Shown here: positions 36,012-45,671 of the stretch, one piece after another | Layout of the letters: each line of letters opens with the position of its first letter | How positions within the stretch are numbered: position 1 is the stretch's first letter | From: Psychrosphaera haliotis | GTDB taxonomy: Bacteria; Pseudomonadota; Gammaproteobacteria; Enterobacterales; Alteromonadaceae | NCBI RefSeq assembly: GCF_009728465.1 | Contig: NZ_WOCD01000001.1 | Coordinates: forward strand, 620,001-684,000 | Length of the DNA stretch: 64,000 nt | Direction of reading: 5' to 3' | The notes under the pieces: model-generated | Seen by the model: only the letters and a program-made list of their open reading frames with translations | What the model was told of the DNA's origin: nothing | Database searches by the model: none | Position numbers and translations under genes: made by a program

Positions 36012-36742
36012 GCTGCTATCCCCTCATCACTGCCAATCAATGTCACAAATGCTTCTTCCAACGACTCTTTACCAGTGCGCTCACACAACTCTTGCGGAGT
36101 GCCTTCATCGGCAATTTTACCATCGGCGATTACTATTACTTTATCGCACAAGGCAGCAACTTCTTGCATTACGTGAGATGAAAATAAGATACAGGTTCCT
36201 TGCTCTTTTAATTCGATAAGAATATCTCGTAAAATTCGAGTACTCATTACATCTAAACCACGAGTAGGTTCGTCAAGAATTAAGTTTTTAGGCTCATGTA
36301 CTAAACTTTGCGCTAACACTACTTTCATACGTTGACCTTGAGAAAAACCAGCGCATCGACGATCTATAATATCTCCAATGTCTAATCGTTTAATTACCTT
36401 CTCAATCGCTTGCATCTTCGCATCACCTACAAGGCCATGTAAGTCGGCAAAATAGGCAATTTGCTCTCTTGCCGTTAAGCGTTCATAAAGGCCAAATTTA
36501 TCTGGAAATATGCCAATCTCTTTACGTGCGCCAATTGGATCTTTCTGGCTGTCGATACCATTGATAACGCCAACACCATCGTCTGCTTTTAATAAACCAT
36601 AAAGAACACGCAACGCCGTTGTTTTACCAGCACCGTTTGGTCCAAGCAAACCAGTAATTTGACCGTCTTGGGCACTAAAGCTTAAGTTCTTAAGTGCTTC
36701 AACGTCACCAAACTTCTTAACTAAATTTTTTACTTCTAACAT
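36008..36742 (-). CDS. ABC transporter ATPase, NatA-like
   Basis: ATP-binding subunit paired with the NatB-like permease. The 244 residues have Walker A GPNGAGKTT (about 34-42), signature FSQGQRMKVVLAQ and Walker B LILDEPTRGLD, with the switch His in SSHV. The start is an ATG at 36742, ten bases downstream of the preceding peptidase gene. The ATPase-permease order and four-base overlap are typical of NatAB pairs. Confidence 0.92.
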   Translation of the reverse strand: MLEVKNLVKKFGDVEALKNLSFSAQDGQITGLLGPNGAGKTTALRVLYGLLKADDGVGVINGIDSQKDPIGARKEIGIFPDKFGLYERLTAREQIAYFADLHGLVGDAKMQAIEKVIKRLDIGDIIDRRCAGFSQGQRMKVVLAQSLVHEPKNLILDEPTRGLDVMSTRILRDILIELKEQGTCILFSSHVMQEVAALCDKVIVIADGKIADEGTPQELCERTGKESLEEAFVTLIGSDEGIAA

Positions 36743-36751
36743 AACGTATCC

Positions 36752-38215
36752 TTACTTAAGCTGATTTTTGTTCGTGAAAAACAACTGCGGTCGAACTTCT
36801 TCCGCACAACTAAAGTCTAAGTTATCTAACGAAGACGTACTTAAAAACTCTTGTATCGGTTTTAAACACGTTCTAAAAGAGGCAACATGAGAGCCTTGCT
36901 CAATCACTACATGTTTTGCATTCTCTAGTGTTTCCATTGCCATTTCACCGTAAGCTGGCGGCGTCACTGGATCATACTTTCCAGAAAACAGTAATACCGG
37001 TACTGAGGTTTTTAATGGTTTATTAAATTCAGGATCAACGGACCATTCAGGCCAGTATTTGCAATATTCGCTCAACGCATTGTAACCACGCTCACCATTA
37101 AAATAATTATCTGCATCATTGGTATAATCAGAAGGCATGGCTCGTGGGAAGTCTTCATTACAAAGAATGTTCATTGTTAACCCAGCATACAGTTGTCCAG
37201 GCGCACGTTCTGCTCTGTCCGTTTGACCAATCATAGCTGCCAAAGCTCGGTAATCGCCTGCAGCAGCTTTGTTCACTACATAAGGCAGCATCACTCGAGA
37301 TCCTAAGGCATATAATGTGCCTCGCAGTGTATCAGTGACCTTGTTGTAGCTTAAAATCATATCTACTGGCTCACCACTTAACGGATGATGAATTTGTTGA
37401 ACAATCGGCCCTTCTTTTAGGCGATTCGTTAACGTTAGATAATCTTGCTTTAAATTTGGGAACGCTTGGTTACAAGCTTCATGGGCTTTACAATCTTCGA
37501 TTAATAGGTCAAAAGCTCGTTCTGAAGTTTTGCCAAAAAAACCAATAACTAATTGCATTGGCGCGTTACTATCTAAGGTTGCAGTTTCTATCGATTCTGG
37601 GAATTGTTGAAGATAGGTAAAACCGGCTCGAGTACCATATGAACCGCCAAAAACATGTAGTTTCTTATGACCTAACGCTTCTCTTACGGCTTCAATATCT
37701 TTAATCGAATCTATTGAGTTATAACTTGGTAAGTGATGATCTGATAAATCACTAAGACATTTTTTTACTTCTAACTTTATGTCTAGAGTACTTTCGTCAA
37801 ACGTTAGTGGGTCAATGCCATCCTCATTACAAATTAACGCAGAAGACTTACCCGTTCCTCTTTGGTCAACTAAAATGATATCGTGCTGCTGTCTGACATC
37901 ATTTAACATCATATTTAAACCACCAGCCAACTCTGTTGCAGCTTGCCCTGGACCACCAGCTAAAAAGACAACAGGTAACGACTTACTTTCTTCTTTAAAC
38001 CGCGGCAATACAACAACATTCAAGTCTATTTTGTTATCATCAGACATTGGTTTTGAGCGATTTTCAGCAACTGGTAATGTGCCGCACAAGGCTTTACTCT
38101 TAACGCCATCAACAAAACACTTTTCTAATTCTAGTGTTGATGATGCCTGAGCAAATGGTGAGATTGCTAACGCTGCTGCCAATACTGACATTGAGCGAAA
38201 CTTAGCAGAGACCAT
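36752..38215 (-). CDS. Secreted S33-family peptidase with TAP-like C-terminus
   Basis: Exported alpha/beta hydrolase similar to tripeptidyl aminopeptidases and prolyl aminopeptidases. A signal peptide (MVSAKFRSMSVLAAALAISP, then FAQA) is followed by the oxyanion motif GGPGQ at 87-91 and the nucleophile elbow GGSYG at 190-194 (Ser192). The Asp is in FSGKYDPVTPP and the His in EQGSHVAS, so the catalytic triad is complete. Six or more Cys residues fit periplasmic disulfides. It probably trims peptides after uptake into the periplasm. It lies just upstream of the NatAB genes and is likely co-transcribed; why is unclear. Confidence 0.9.
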   Translation of the reverse strand: MVSAKFRSMSVLAAALAISPFAQASSTLELEKCFVDGVKSKALCGTLPVAENRSKPMSDDNKIDLNVVVLPRFKEESKSLPVVFLAGGPGQAATELAGGLNMMLNDVRQQHDIILVDQRGTGKSSALICNEDGIDPLTFDESTLDIKLEVKKCLSDLSDHHLPSYNSIDSIKDIEAVREALGHKKLHVFGGSYGTRAGFTYLQQFPESIETATLDSNAPMQLVIGFFGKTSERAFDLLIEDCKAHEACNQAFPNLKQDYLTLTNRLKEGPIVQQIHHPLSGEPVDMILSYNKVTDTLRGTLYALGSRVMLPYVVNKAAAGDYRALAAMIGQTDRAERAPGQLYAGLTMNILCNEDFPRAMPSDYTNDADNYFNGERGYNALSEYCKYWPEWSVDPEFNKPLKTSVPVLLFSGKYDPVTPPAYGEMAMETLENAKHVVIEQGSHVASFRTCLKPIQEFLSTSSLDNLDFSCAEEVRPQLFFTNKNQLK

Positions 38216-38453
38216 AATGGGTAACTCCCTTACATTATTAGAATTTTATTTATCAGCTACTGTATAATTTTAAGTTGGCAACTGCAATGTAGGAAAGAAC
38301 AACCAAAAGTGAATATTTAGAGTAACTTGTAACAAATCATGAAATAAAGAGATTAGGTTGTTGAAATCATGTCGTTTCGGTCAAAAGCCATCAGACAAAA
38401 GTCTATTCTCAAGTTTGATTACATTTACTAAAGCGGGAATTTTAAAATTGTTT

Positions 38454-38567
38454 GGGTGGCAACCCCACCAGCGACATCTCGGCACACGAATCACCAGCTA
38501 TGGCTGCTCCCTTCCGGGCCTGACCAAGTTTACCAGCTATCGTTGCGAGAGAACCAATGGGGTCACC
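38454..38567 (-). ncRNA. ffs: 4.5S RNA of the signal recognition particle
   Basis: The minus strand matches the bacterial SRP RNA. A 5' GGTGACCCC arm pairs with the 3' GGGGTTGCCACC arm. In between are the apical GGTCAGGCCCGGAAGGGAGC (GGAA tetraloop) and the AGCAG side of the Ffh-binding loop. The length of about 114 nt equals E. coli ffs. Ends are set by the pairing of the terminal stem and may be off by a base or two. It partners Ffh for co-translational targeting. Confidence 0.95.
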
Positions 38568-38603
38568 ATAACGAGCTGTTAGATAGAAAACCTAACGGCG
38601 CGA

Positions 38604-38632
38604 ATTATTACGCAATATATTGGGAGTTGCAA
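38604..38632 (-). promoter_or_regulatory. Probable sigma-70 promoter of ffs
   Basis: Minus strand TTGCAA (38627-38632), 17-base spacer, AATAAT (38604-38609) and a GC-rich discriminator. Transcription would start about 30 bases before the mature RNA, consistent with a short leader removed by RNase P as in E. coli. Confidence 0.55.
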
Positions 38633-38773
38633 GGTGTAAAAAGAAAACCAACGTTAACTGTTCAATAAACAAGCTCTCTTAGATTGTTGCTAATTTAATA
38701 GTCGTGTTTGAATACCTTGGGGTATACTTAGATTTGTATTTCTGGTGTTTTCTAACAAGGATAATTTGAACAA

Positions 38774-39952
38774 ATGCTTTTTAATCAGCCCAAAGAACCC
38801 GCTAAAATAGCGCTTGTATTAACCGGTGGTGGCGCTCGAGCTGCTTACCAAATTGGCGTGTTAAAAGCGGTAATGGCGCATCTTCCTCGTAATCAAAAAA
38901 CACCTTTTAAAATAATATGTGGTACGTCAGCTGGCGCAATTAATGCGGTCACCTTGTCTACTCATGCATCTTGTTTTCATCTCGGGGTAAAAAAAGCAGA
39001 ATGGGTATGGAAAAACTTCTCAACAGATCAAGTTTATGCCAGCACATGGCGAGGTGTTTTTTCTCATTTATTTAAAAACTTTTTATCACGATTTAGTAAA
39101 AAAGGCATTGATAGAGCCACTAGTTTGTTAAACAACGAACCTCTTAGAGACTTACTTAAGCAAGTGATTAACTTTCAACGAATCGATAGAAATATTCTAA
39201 GTGATCATTTGTCGGCTATCTCAGTGTCAGCATCAAGCTATAGTAACGGCGACTCTATTTCATTTTTTCAATCAAGCGAAGGTCAAGAGTGGAAGCGTGC
39301 CAAACGCCAAGGAGTTAAAACCGTACTCACCACTCGACATTTAATGGCATCATCTGCGATACCACTTATGTTTCCAAGCATAAAAATTGGCGAAAGCTAT
39401 TATGGCGATGGAGCTATACACCAACTGAGCCCGCTAAGTCCTGCTATACATCTAGGTGCAGACAAAATTTTGATACTCGGTGTTGAGCAGCCAAATCAAG
39501 ACAAATACTATGGTCAGTCTGAGTTTCATCCTAATTCAGCCGCTATAACAGGCCACTTATTAGATACCGTATTTACTGACTCTATGAATGCTGACTTGGA
39601 AAGATTAGAACGGATTAACAAAACCTTAGAATACGCGCCTACTGAAAAAACAGGTTTAAAACATATCGATACGCTACTTATTAATCCGTCTAGAAACTTT
39701 AATAAATTAGCTCGACACTATTATAAAAACCTATCACCAGCGATTAAATTTTTAATGCGTTTTTTTGGTGTAAAACAGAATGAAGAGTCTGCTTTGCTTA
39801 GCTATATTTTATTTGAAAAGCCATTTACCGAAAAGCTTATTCAAATTGGCTACGAAGATGGCATGGAGCGCATCGACGAAATATTAGAGTTTTTGGAGCT
39901 GGGCACGGCCGCCGAACTAAAGGCAAATTTATCAAAGGCAAAGGCTAAATAA
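38774..39952 (+). CDS. Patatin-like phospholipase
   Basis: Cytoplasmic or membrane-associated serine lipid hydrolase. The N-terminus ALVLTGGGARAAYQIGVLKA carries the Gly-rich oxyanion loop. The nucleophile elbow GTSAG at 50-54 gives Ser52, and the DG dyad is in YYGDGAIHQ near residue 212. The family's DUF3336-like extension is absent; the 392 residues end with a helical tail. A TATACT -10-like box lies at 38723-38728, but no good -35 was seen. It faces away from ffs and stands alone between ffs and the antiporter gene. Confidence 0.92.
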   Translation: MLFNQPKEPAKIALVLTGGGARAAYQIGVLKAVMAHLPRNQKTPFKIICGTSAGAINAVTLSTHASCFHLGVKKAEWVWKNFSTDQVYASTWRGVFSHLFKNFLSRFSKKGIDRATSLLNNEPLRDLLKQVINFQRIDRNILSDHLSAISVSASSYSNGDSISFFQSSEGQEWKRAKRQGVKTVLTTRHLMASSAIPLMFPSIKIGESYYGDGAIHQLSPLSPAIHLGADKILILGVEQPNQDKYYGQSEFHPNSAAITGHLLDTVFTDSMNADLERLERINKTLEYAPTEKTGLKHIDTLLINPSRNFNKLARHYYKNLSPAIKFLMRFFGVKQNEESALLSYILFEKPFTEKLIQIGYEDGMERIDEILEFLELGTAAELKANLSKAKAK

Positions 39953-39961
39953 AAACAAGGT

Positions 39962-41941
39962 TTATCCTGTCATTAAAAAGCGCTCTATACGCTCCACTCG
40001 ACGTGGTTTTCCTTTCACTACAATTATGTCCTGAGCTTTTACTACGGTATCAAGCTCAGGGTTTGAAATCTCTTCGCGCTCTCTTCGCAAGCCGATAATA
40101 TCAATGCGACGCTCCACGATTCTTAGTTCCGCTAACGTTTTACCAACTGCAAAAGCATCTTCCGGAATCGCTATTGCATGAATAAACTCTAATAAGTCTC
40201 TTTTATCCGATGATATTTCCGTGCCTTCACCTTGATAAAAGCCATGCATTTGACCGTATCTATTTTCACGTTCCTTACGAATACGCCTTAATACTCGAGA
40301 CATAGGAACACCAGATTCGAACAATACCTGAGATACAAGCATTAAACTGCCCTCAATAGCTTCCGGGACCACTTGATCGGCTCCCTCTTCAAGGATAAAC
40401 GCCATATGTTCATCTGATTTAGTACGAACCATTATTCGAGCAGAGGATGAGCACTGCTTAACATTATTAATAACCGTTTGTGTTTTTGTTAAATCACCAA
40501 AAGTAATGACCACCAGCTTTGCATCGCTTACTTTCACGGCATTTAAAATCGCTTTGTCACGCGCATGTCCAAACTGAACATTTTCACCAGCCGCTTGTGC
40601 TTCAGCAACTCGAACGGGATCAACATCAAGCACAACATAAGGCACGGCTTCGGATTTTAGGAAACGACTAACGGTTTGGCCAACTCGACCAAAGCCACAA
40701 ATAATGACGTGACCTTTTAGATTGGTTTCAAATTCAGCTTCCGTGGACTCATTATGCTGCTGCTCTTTTTTACCAAATAGTCGGCCTCCTGCCAAAACCA
40801 GCTTTTTATCGTTGCTAATAATACTAGGAGTTACCGCCATACTTATCACTCCCACGCCTAATAATGCTGCAGCAAGCTCTGATGATAACAGATCAAATTG
40901 TTGCGCTAATGCAACTAGAACAAAGCCAAACTCTCCCATTTGGAATAACATTAGTCCGGTCGACCAGCCATCCGCACTGGTTTCCCCTGCTAATACTGAG
41001 ACGTGCCTAATAATCAGTGTTTTAATAATGAGCATGACGGCAATGGCGCTTAATATAAAAGCCCATTGACTTACCATTGCATGGAGGTTTAGAGCCGTTC
41101 CTACTGAAATAAAGAACAACCCCATTAAAATATCTCTGAACGGCCGGATATCAGCTTCTAACTGATGTTTATATTGGCTCTCACTGAGCATCATGCCAGC
41201 CAAAAATGCCCCCAGTGCCATTGAAAGACCGAAAAAGCTCGTGAGCGTGCCCGCTAGAACAGTAACGAGTATGGCGGTGAGTACAAATAGTTCATCTGTG
41301 CGAACTTGAGCAACTTGATTAAATATTTTTGGTAATATCCACTTGCCGACGGAGAGCAATATAGCAACGACTATAGCGCCTTTACCCAGAGCAATTAAAA
41401 TAGCCAACAATAAACTGCTTTCCCCGTCCCCTCCAAGTATTGGAATGGCGATTAAAAAAGCAACCACCGCTATATCTTGAAATAGCAGAATGCTTATAGC
41501 AACTTGCCCACGCTTTGTCTGAGTAAGCCCAGTTTCGTTAAGAGATTTAACAACAACGGCAGTAGAGGATAAAGCAAAGATACTACCGATAATAAATGCA
41601 CTGCTCCAAGAATGGTTTAAACCAACAAATATGAGCATGAATATTATTAGTGTCAGAATAACTTGGGCACTGCCGACACCAAAAACCAGATGCCGCATGG
41701 CCACTAACTTTGGTACAGAAAATTCGAGTCCTAAACTAAATAGCAGAAAAACGATGCCCAATTCCGCAACTATGAGTAAATCTTTAGGATCTGAGATAAC
41801 ACTCATCACCTGCGGACCTGCAATTACGCCTGCCACTAAGTAAGCTAAAATGGCCGGCAGCTTAATCCGTTTAAATAACCATACTAAAAACACAGAGGTG
41901 GCCAGTAAAAAGATTAACTCTAGAAAAATCCCATGTTCCAT
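39962..41941 (-). CDS. CPA2-family monovalent cation:proton antiporter (KefB/YbaL-like)
   Basis: Inner-membrane antiporter with a cytosolic regulatory module. About twelve hydrophobic segments span residues 1-385, including GIVFLLFSLGLEFSVPKLVA and LSMALGAFLAGMMLSES. A TrkA-N (RCK) domain begins VIICGFGRVGQTV (about 412), with the nucleotide-binding GxGxxG. A TrkA-C domain lies at the end (LRIVERRIDIIGLRRE). At 659 residues it is longer than E. coli KefB. The ancillary KefG-type reductase is absent nearby, so glutathione gating is not supported. Ion specificity (K+ or Na+) is open. Confidence 0.9.
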   Translation of the reverse strand: MEHGIFLELIFLLATSVFLVWLFKRIKLPAILAYLVAGVIAGPQVMSVISDPKDLLIVAELGIVFLLFSLGLEFSVPKLVAMRHLVFGVGSAQVILTLIIFMLIFVGLNHSWSSAFIIGSIFALSSTAVVVKSLNETGLTQTKRGQVAISILLFQDIAVVAFLIAIPILGGDGESSLLLAILIALGKGAIVVAILLSVGKWILPKIFNQVAQVRTDELFVLTAILVTVLAGTLTSFFGLSMALGAFLAGMMLSESQYKHQLEADIRPFRDILMGLFFISVGTALNLHAMVSQWAFILSAIAVMLIIKTLIIRHVSVLAGETSADGWSTGLMLFQMGEFGFVLVALAQQFDLLSSELAAALLGVGVISMAVTPSIISNDKKLVLAGGRLFGKKEQQHNESTEAEFETNLKGHVIICGFGRVGQTVSRFLKSEAVPYVVLDVDPVRVAEAQAAGENVQFGHARDKAILNAVKVSDAKLVVITFGDLTKTQTVINNVKQCSSSARIMVRTKSDEHMAFILEEGADQVVPEAIEGSLMLVSQVLFESGVPMSRVLRRIRKERENRYGQMHGFYQGEGTEISSDKRDLLEFIHAIAIPEDAFAVGKTLAELRIVERRIDIIGLRREREEISNPELDTVVKAQDIIVVKGKPRRVERIERFLMTG

Positions 41942-42118
41942 AATCTACGTGTTTAAACCTCTTATTTGGCCAGTGTTTGCCGACGGCATTCTGTCAGTGT
42001 AGCAGAACATCTTTTGACCACTATATTTATTCTTTATTTATCAGTTCATTGCATAACTGGCATGACTTTCGCTTAGTACAATTAGAATTTTATTTTATTA
42101 CCAATTTTGGAGGCATCA

Positions 42119-43012
42119 GTGGATTATATTAGTCACCTAGACGTAATAAACCCTGACTCAAATGCAGCCTTGTTAACAAACTGGGCAGGATACCAGACAG
42201 GCTATAATGACCAGATATCGTTAGTTGAACAATTACAAACAACACTAGATATTGAACAACAACTTACCATCTTTTTAGAAGCGCTTTCCAATAGTTTTAA
42301 AATCAGTGCGATTGATTTAGAAACTTACCATGGCAGATTCACAACAGGTAAGGCCGCAAAAGGTTGTGAGACATTAGCGTTGCCAATTCGAATTCATGAT
42401 CAGTTAATGGGTCGGGTTTTATACCATTCCCAAAAGCCAATAACTGACATTTTACTTTCGTCATTGAGCAATTTTCAGAAGCGACTGGTATTTCCATTAC
42501 GTAACGCTTTGGCTTTTTGGCAATTACAACAGTTAGCTTTGAAAGACTCTTTAACAGGAATAGGAAACAGGACTAGTTACAACGAGGCGATTTCAAGAGC
42601 CATTTCGCATTCTAAACGCTATAACACACCATTTTCTTTACTTGTGATGGATTTAGATAATTTTAAACAAGTGAACGATAATTTTGGTCATCAAATGGGG
42701 GATGAACTTTTAGTTCAGTTTGTAAATCTTGCCAACAAGTGTTTGAGAAATACCGATCAGTTTTTCAGATTTGGTGGCGACGAGTTTGCCATTATATTGG
42801 AACACGATAAAAAGAGCTCTGCATCTATCGTTTCAAATCGCCTTTTAAGTACGGTGAAAGACTCTGATATTGTTAAAAAGTTTCATGTTAGCGTGAGTAT
42901 TGGCGCTGCTATAAGCGCCACCGAAGACTTAGAAAGCACTATTTTTGCTAAAGCGGACAAAGCCCTTTACCAAGCTAAACAAGCCGGTAAAAATTGCGTT
43001 AAATTTGCTTAG
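42119..43012 (+). CDS. GGDEF-domain diguanylate cyclase
   Basis: Makes c-di-GMP from two GTP. The start is GTG at 42119, with GGAGG five bases upstream; an upstream TTG would overlap that site and is rejected. The 297 residues contain an N-terminal GAF-like sensory region (about 1-140) without membrane segments. The cyclase domain has DSLTGIGNRTSY, DLDNFKQVNDNFGHQMGDEL and the intact active site FGGDEFAII. No RxxD inhibitory site is evident. Unlike the degenerate protein at 18.6 kb, this one should be active. It stands alone between the antiporter and tilS. Confidence 0.92.
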   Translation: MDYISHLDVINPDSNAALLTNWAGYQTGYNDQISLVEQLQTTLDIEQQLTIFLEALSNSFKISAIDLETYHGRFTTGKAAKGCETLALPIRIHDQLMGRVLYHSQKPITDILLSSLSNFQKRLVFPLRNALAFWQLQQLALKDSLTGIGNRTSYNEAISRAISHSKRYNTPFSLLVMDLDNFKQVNDNFGHQMGDELLVQFVNLANKCLRNTDQFFRFGGDEFAIILEHDKKSSASIVSNRLLSTVKDSDIVKKFHVSVSIGAAISATEDLESTIFAKADKALYQAKQAGKNCVKFA

Positions 43013-43042
43013 TTTATTAATAACTAACGTAACTTTTTGTCA

Positions 43043-44530
43043 TCAATCTAATTGAACCTTAATATGCGGTTGCAGTTCAAAAGCAACCGCAATTTCCCCA
43101 ACAGCGGCTAGCTGATTATTTATATAAACGTTTGGCATCCTTTCTCTTAACCAAGCTGGACAGCCTTTTTGTTTCAATAACTCAGATACTTTTTTGTTGC
43201 CCGACTTAACGTTGGGTTGGATTTTACCTACAATTTGGCCCCATTTAACTTGAACTAATAACTCAGCATTCTTTTCTGAATCAGCTTCTACCTGGTTAAA
43301 ACGGTGACATTCTTTAAAAAAGCTCGGCAATACACTAATCGAAAAGGTTTTGCCCGCAAACAGACTGCCTGACGGTAACTCTTGTGAATAAGTCTGAGTC
43401 TTATCTGCCGCTACCAAACCACCTAACATTAGTTCGTTTGAATTCGGTTCATTTGAACGTGTATCTAGCGTTAAAGTTTGTGGTACCGCTTCTGAAGTAA
43501 GCTTTAAACAATACAAATAACCTCTATATTGTCGCAACGAATAACCACTAAACTCCACTAATGCTTGGCTATCTTCTTTACTATTAATAACCGTTGTCAT
43601 TACTTCAGTTAATACGTTTCTAGAGGGCGTTCTTGTTGTGTGATTTGCGATGAAAAGCCGAACAAGTTCTGGTTGTTTTAATGTGTTTAGCTGCGCTAGT
43701 TTAGCTAAGTTTAAACACTCAAAACCGAAAACTCTGTTCTCAATTAAACCAGACAGGTCTTGTTGCAAATACAAAGACAACAAGTCACTTTCTCTAGACA
43801 ATAAATCGGTTGTTGTTTTAATTGCGCTAGCCATATGCGGCCAACGTTCCGTTAATGTAGGCGAGACTTTATGGCGAATGAAATTTCTGTCAAAATCTAA
43901 ACATGCGTTACTTTCATCTTCAATCCAGTCTAAAAACTCTTGTTTTGCATATTGGATTAATTCAGCCTTTGATAGCGATAATAGAGGCCTAACTAATCTT
44001 ATCTGTTTACTTTGACCCATGCTGTTTGGCAAGTCTGCACATGGACGCATCGCAGATAATCCTTTACTACCTGAACCTCTTGATAGTCGCATCATAAAGG
44101 TTTCAACTTGGTCCAATAAATGATGTCCAGTTAGAACAAAGGTGCCAACGGGTAAACTATCGGCAAAAACGGCGTACCTTGCATCTCTAGCTATTTGCTC
44201 AAGTGAACGTTGAGCGGTTTTTTCTAGTACGAGTTGATGACAAGAAAGTTCGATATCATTTATCTGACAATATTGAGTTACGAACGATTGCCAGTCATCG
44301 GCATTTTCACTCAAGCCATGATTAATATGAATTGCACTAAAACTAACTTGGTACTGATACCTTAACTCTAACATTAGTCTTAACATCACCATAGAATCTA
44401 GTCCACCGCTGAGCGCAACCACAATAGAGGGTTGAGTTGTACTGTCTGCAGTTATGACGTTTAAATCTTGTAAAGACCGATACAAATGGAGTGGATTAAG
44501 TGCGGTAGCTGATTGACTAACAGTGCTCAT
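43043..44530 (-). CDS. tilS: tRNA(Ile)-lysidine synthetase
   Basis: Converts C34 of tRNA-Ile (CAU) to lysidine so that it reads AUA. The start is the ATG at 44530, 495 residues; a TTG three codons earlier was not preferred. The PP-loop ATPase motif VALSGGLDSMVML is near residue 40, then HINHGLS and GHHLLDQVETFMMRLSRG. The C-terminal domains include KVSELLKQKGCPAWLRERMP and VAVAFELQP-like ends. The gene follows accA, as in E. coli and Vibrio, after an accA terminator. Confidence 0.95.
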   Translation of the reverse strand: MSTVSQSATALNPLHLYRSLQDLNVITADSTTQPSIVVALSGGLDSMVMLRLMLELRYQYQVSFSAIHINHGLSENADDWQSFVTQYCQINDIELSCHQLVLEKTAQRSLEQIARDARYAVFADSLPVGTFVLTGHHLLDQVETFMMRLSRGSGSKGLSAMRPCADLPNSMGQSKQIRLVRPLLSLSKAELIQYAKQEFLDWIEDESNACLDFDRNFIRHKVSPTLTERWPHMASAIKTTTDLLSRESDLLSLYLQQDLSGLIENRVFGFECLNLAKLAQLNTLKQPELVRLFIANHTTRTPSRNVLTEVMTTVINSKEDSQALVEFSGYSLRQYRGYLYCLKLTSEAVPQTLTLDTRSNEPNSNELMLGGLVAADKTQTYSQELPSGSLFAGKTFSISVLPSFFKECHRFNQVEADSEKNAELLVQVKWGQIVGKIQPNVKSGNKKVSELLKQKGCPAWLRERMPNVYINNQLAAVGEIAVAFELQPHIKVQLD

Positions 44531-44571
44531 GAGTCTCAATTTTAATGTTTAGTTTGATGATAAACAGGCAT

Positions 44572-44597
44572 AAAAAAGCCATCTAAAAGATGGCTTT
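44572..44597 (-). terminator. Intrinsic terminator of accA
   Basis: On the minus strand AAAGCCATCT / AGATGGCTTT with a TTT loop, followed by TTTTTT, 22 bases beyond the accA stop. Confidence 0.88.
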
Positions 44598-44618
44598 AAT
44601 AATACGATACTTTTTTGT

Positions 44619-45575
44619 TTATAAATAGCCAAACGCCATCAAACGATTGTAACGCTTATCTAGCAGCTCTTCTTTTGACAATGTTCTAAGATCCGTTAAA
44701 TCTTGTTTTAAACGTTGCTTTAAGTTTGAGGCCATTTTATCCATGTCTCTGTGTGCGCCACCAAGAGGCTCTGAAATAATATTATCAATTAAGTCTAGCT
44801 CTTTGATTTTGTTCGCTGTGATGCCCATTGCATCCGCAGCATCTGGCGCTTTTGCCGCGCTTTTCCACAAAATAGACGCACAACCTTCTGGCGAAATAAC
44901 CGAGTACGTTGCGTATTGCAACATGTTAACTCGATCGCCAACACCAATTGCCAACGCGCCACCTGAGCCACCTTCACCAATTACAGTACAAATAACCGGT
45001 ACTTTTAAACCTGACATTACTTTTAAGTTACGTGCAATGGCTTCGCTTTGACCACGTTCTTCTGCGCCTATTCCAGGATATGCTCCTGGCGTATCAATAA
45101 ATGTGATAATTGGCATATCAAAACGCTCTGCCATTTCCATTAGGCGAAGTGCTTTACGGTAACCTTCAGGTTTAGGCATACCAAAGTTACGTTTAATTTT
45201 TTCTGCTGTATCACGACCTTTTTGCTGACCAATAATCATAACTGGCTCATCATCTAAACGTGCAATACCGCCAACAATCGCTAAATCATTTGCGTAAGTG
45301 CGGTCACCGGCTAACTCATCAAACTCAGTAAATATGCGCTCGATATAGTCTTTAGTATATGGACGAAGTGGGTGCCTTGCTATTTGGGCAACTTGCCAAG
45401 CACCAAGGTTTCCAAAAATCTTTTCCGTTAATTCACGGTTTTTCTCTTTTAAGTTAGAGATTTCTTGCTCTAAGCCTAAATCTAACTCGCCACCGCGGTT
45501 AACATTTTGTAATTCATTAATTTTTGCTTCTAACTCAGCAATCGGTTGTTCAAACTCAAGATAATTGAGACTCAT
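44619..45575 (-). CDS. accA: Acetyl-CoA carboxylase carboxyltransferase subunit alpha
   Basis: Forms malonyl-CoA together with AccD, the first committed step of fatty-acid synthesis. The 318-residue length matches E. coli (319). It starts [20 protein letters not shown] with the usual N-terminal coiled coil. The carboxyltransferase core has [40 protein letters not shown] and [15 protein letters not shown]. It follows dnaE in the conserved rnhB-dnaE-accA order. Confidence 0.97.
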   Translation of the reverse strand: MSLNYLEFEQPIAELEAKINELQNVNRGGELDLGLEQEISNLKEKNRELTEKIFGNLGAWQVAQIARHPLRPYTKDYIERIFTEFDELAGDRTYANDLAIVGGIARLDDEPVMIIGQQKGRDTAEKIKRNFGMPKPEGYRKALRLMEMAERFDMPIITFIDTPGAYPGIGAEERGQSEAIARNLKVMSGLKVPVICTVIGEGGSGGALAIGVGDRVNMLQYATYSVISPEGCASILWKSAAKAPDAADAMGITANKIKELDLIDNIISEPLGGAHRDMDKMASNLKQRLKQDLTDLRTLSKEELLDKRYNRLMAFGYL

Positions 45576-45671
45576 TCTTTCACCAGTTCACTTTAATTTT
45601 CTATCCATGATTTACTTTACATGAATACTAGAATTCTAATTTAGGCTCAATAGCCAAGTGCTCCATTACAT

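Noticed and set aside
38358-38668. Short plus-strand reading frames over ffs
   Set aside because: The sequence matches 4.5S RNA on the minus strand, and the frames have no homology-like features.
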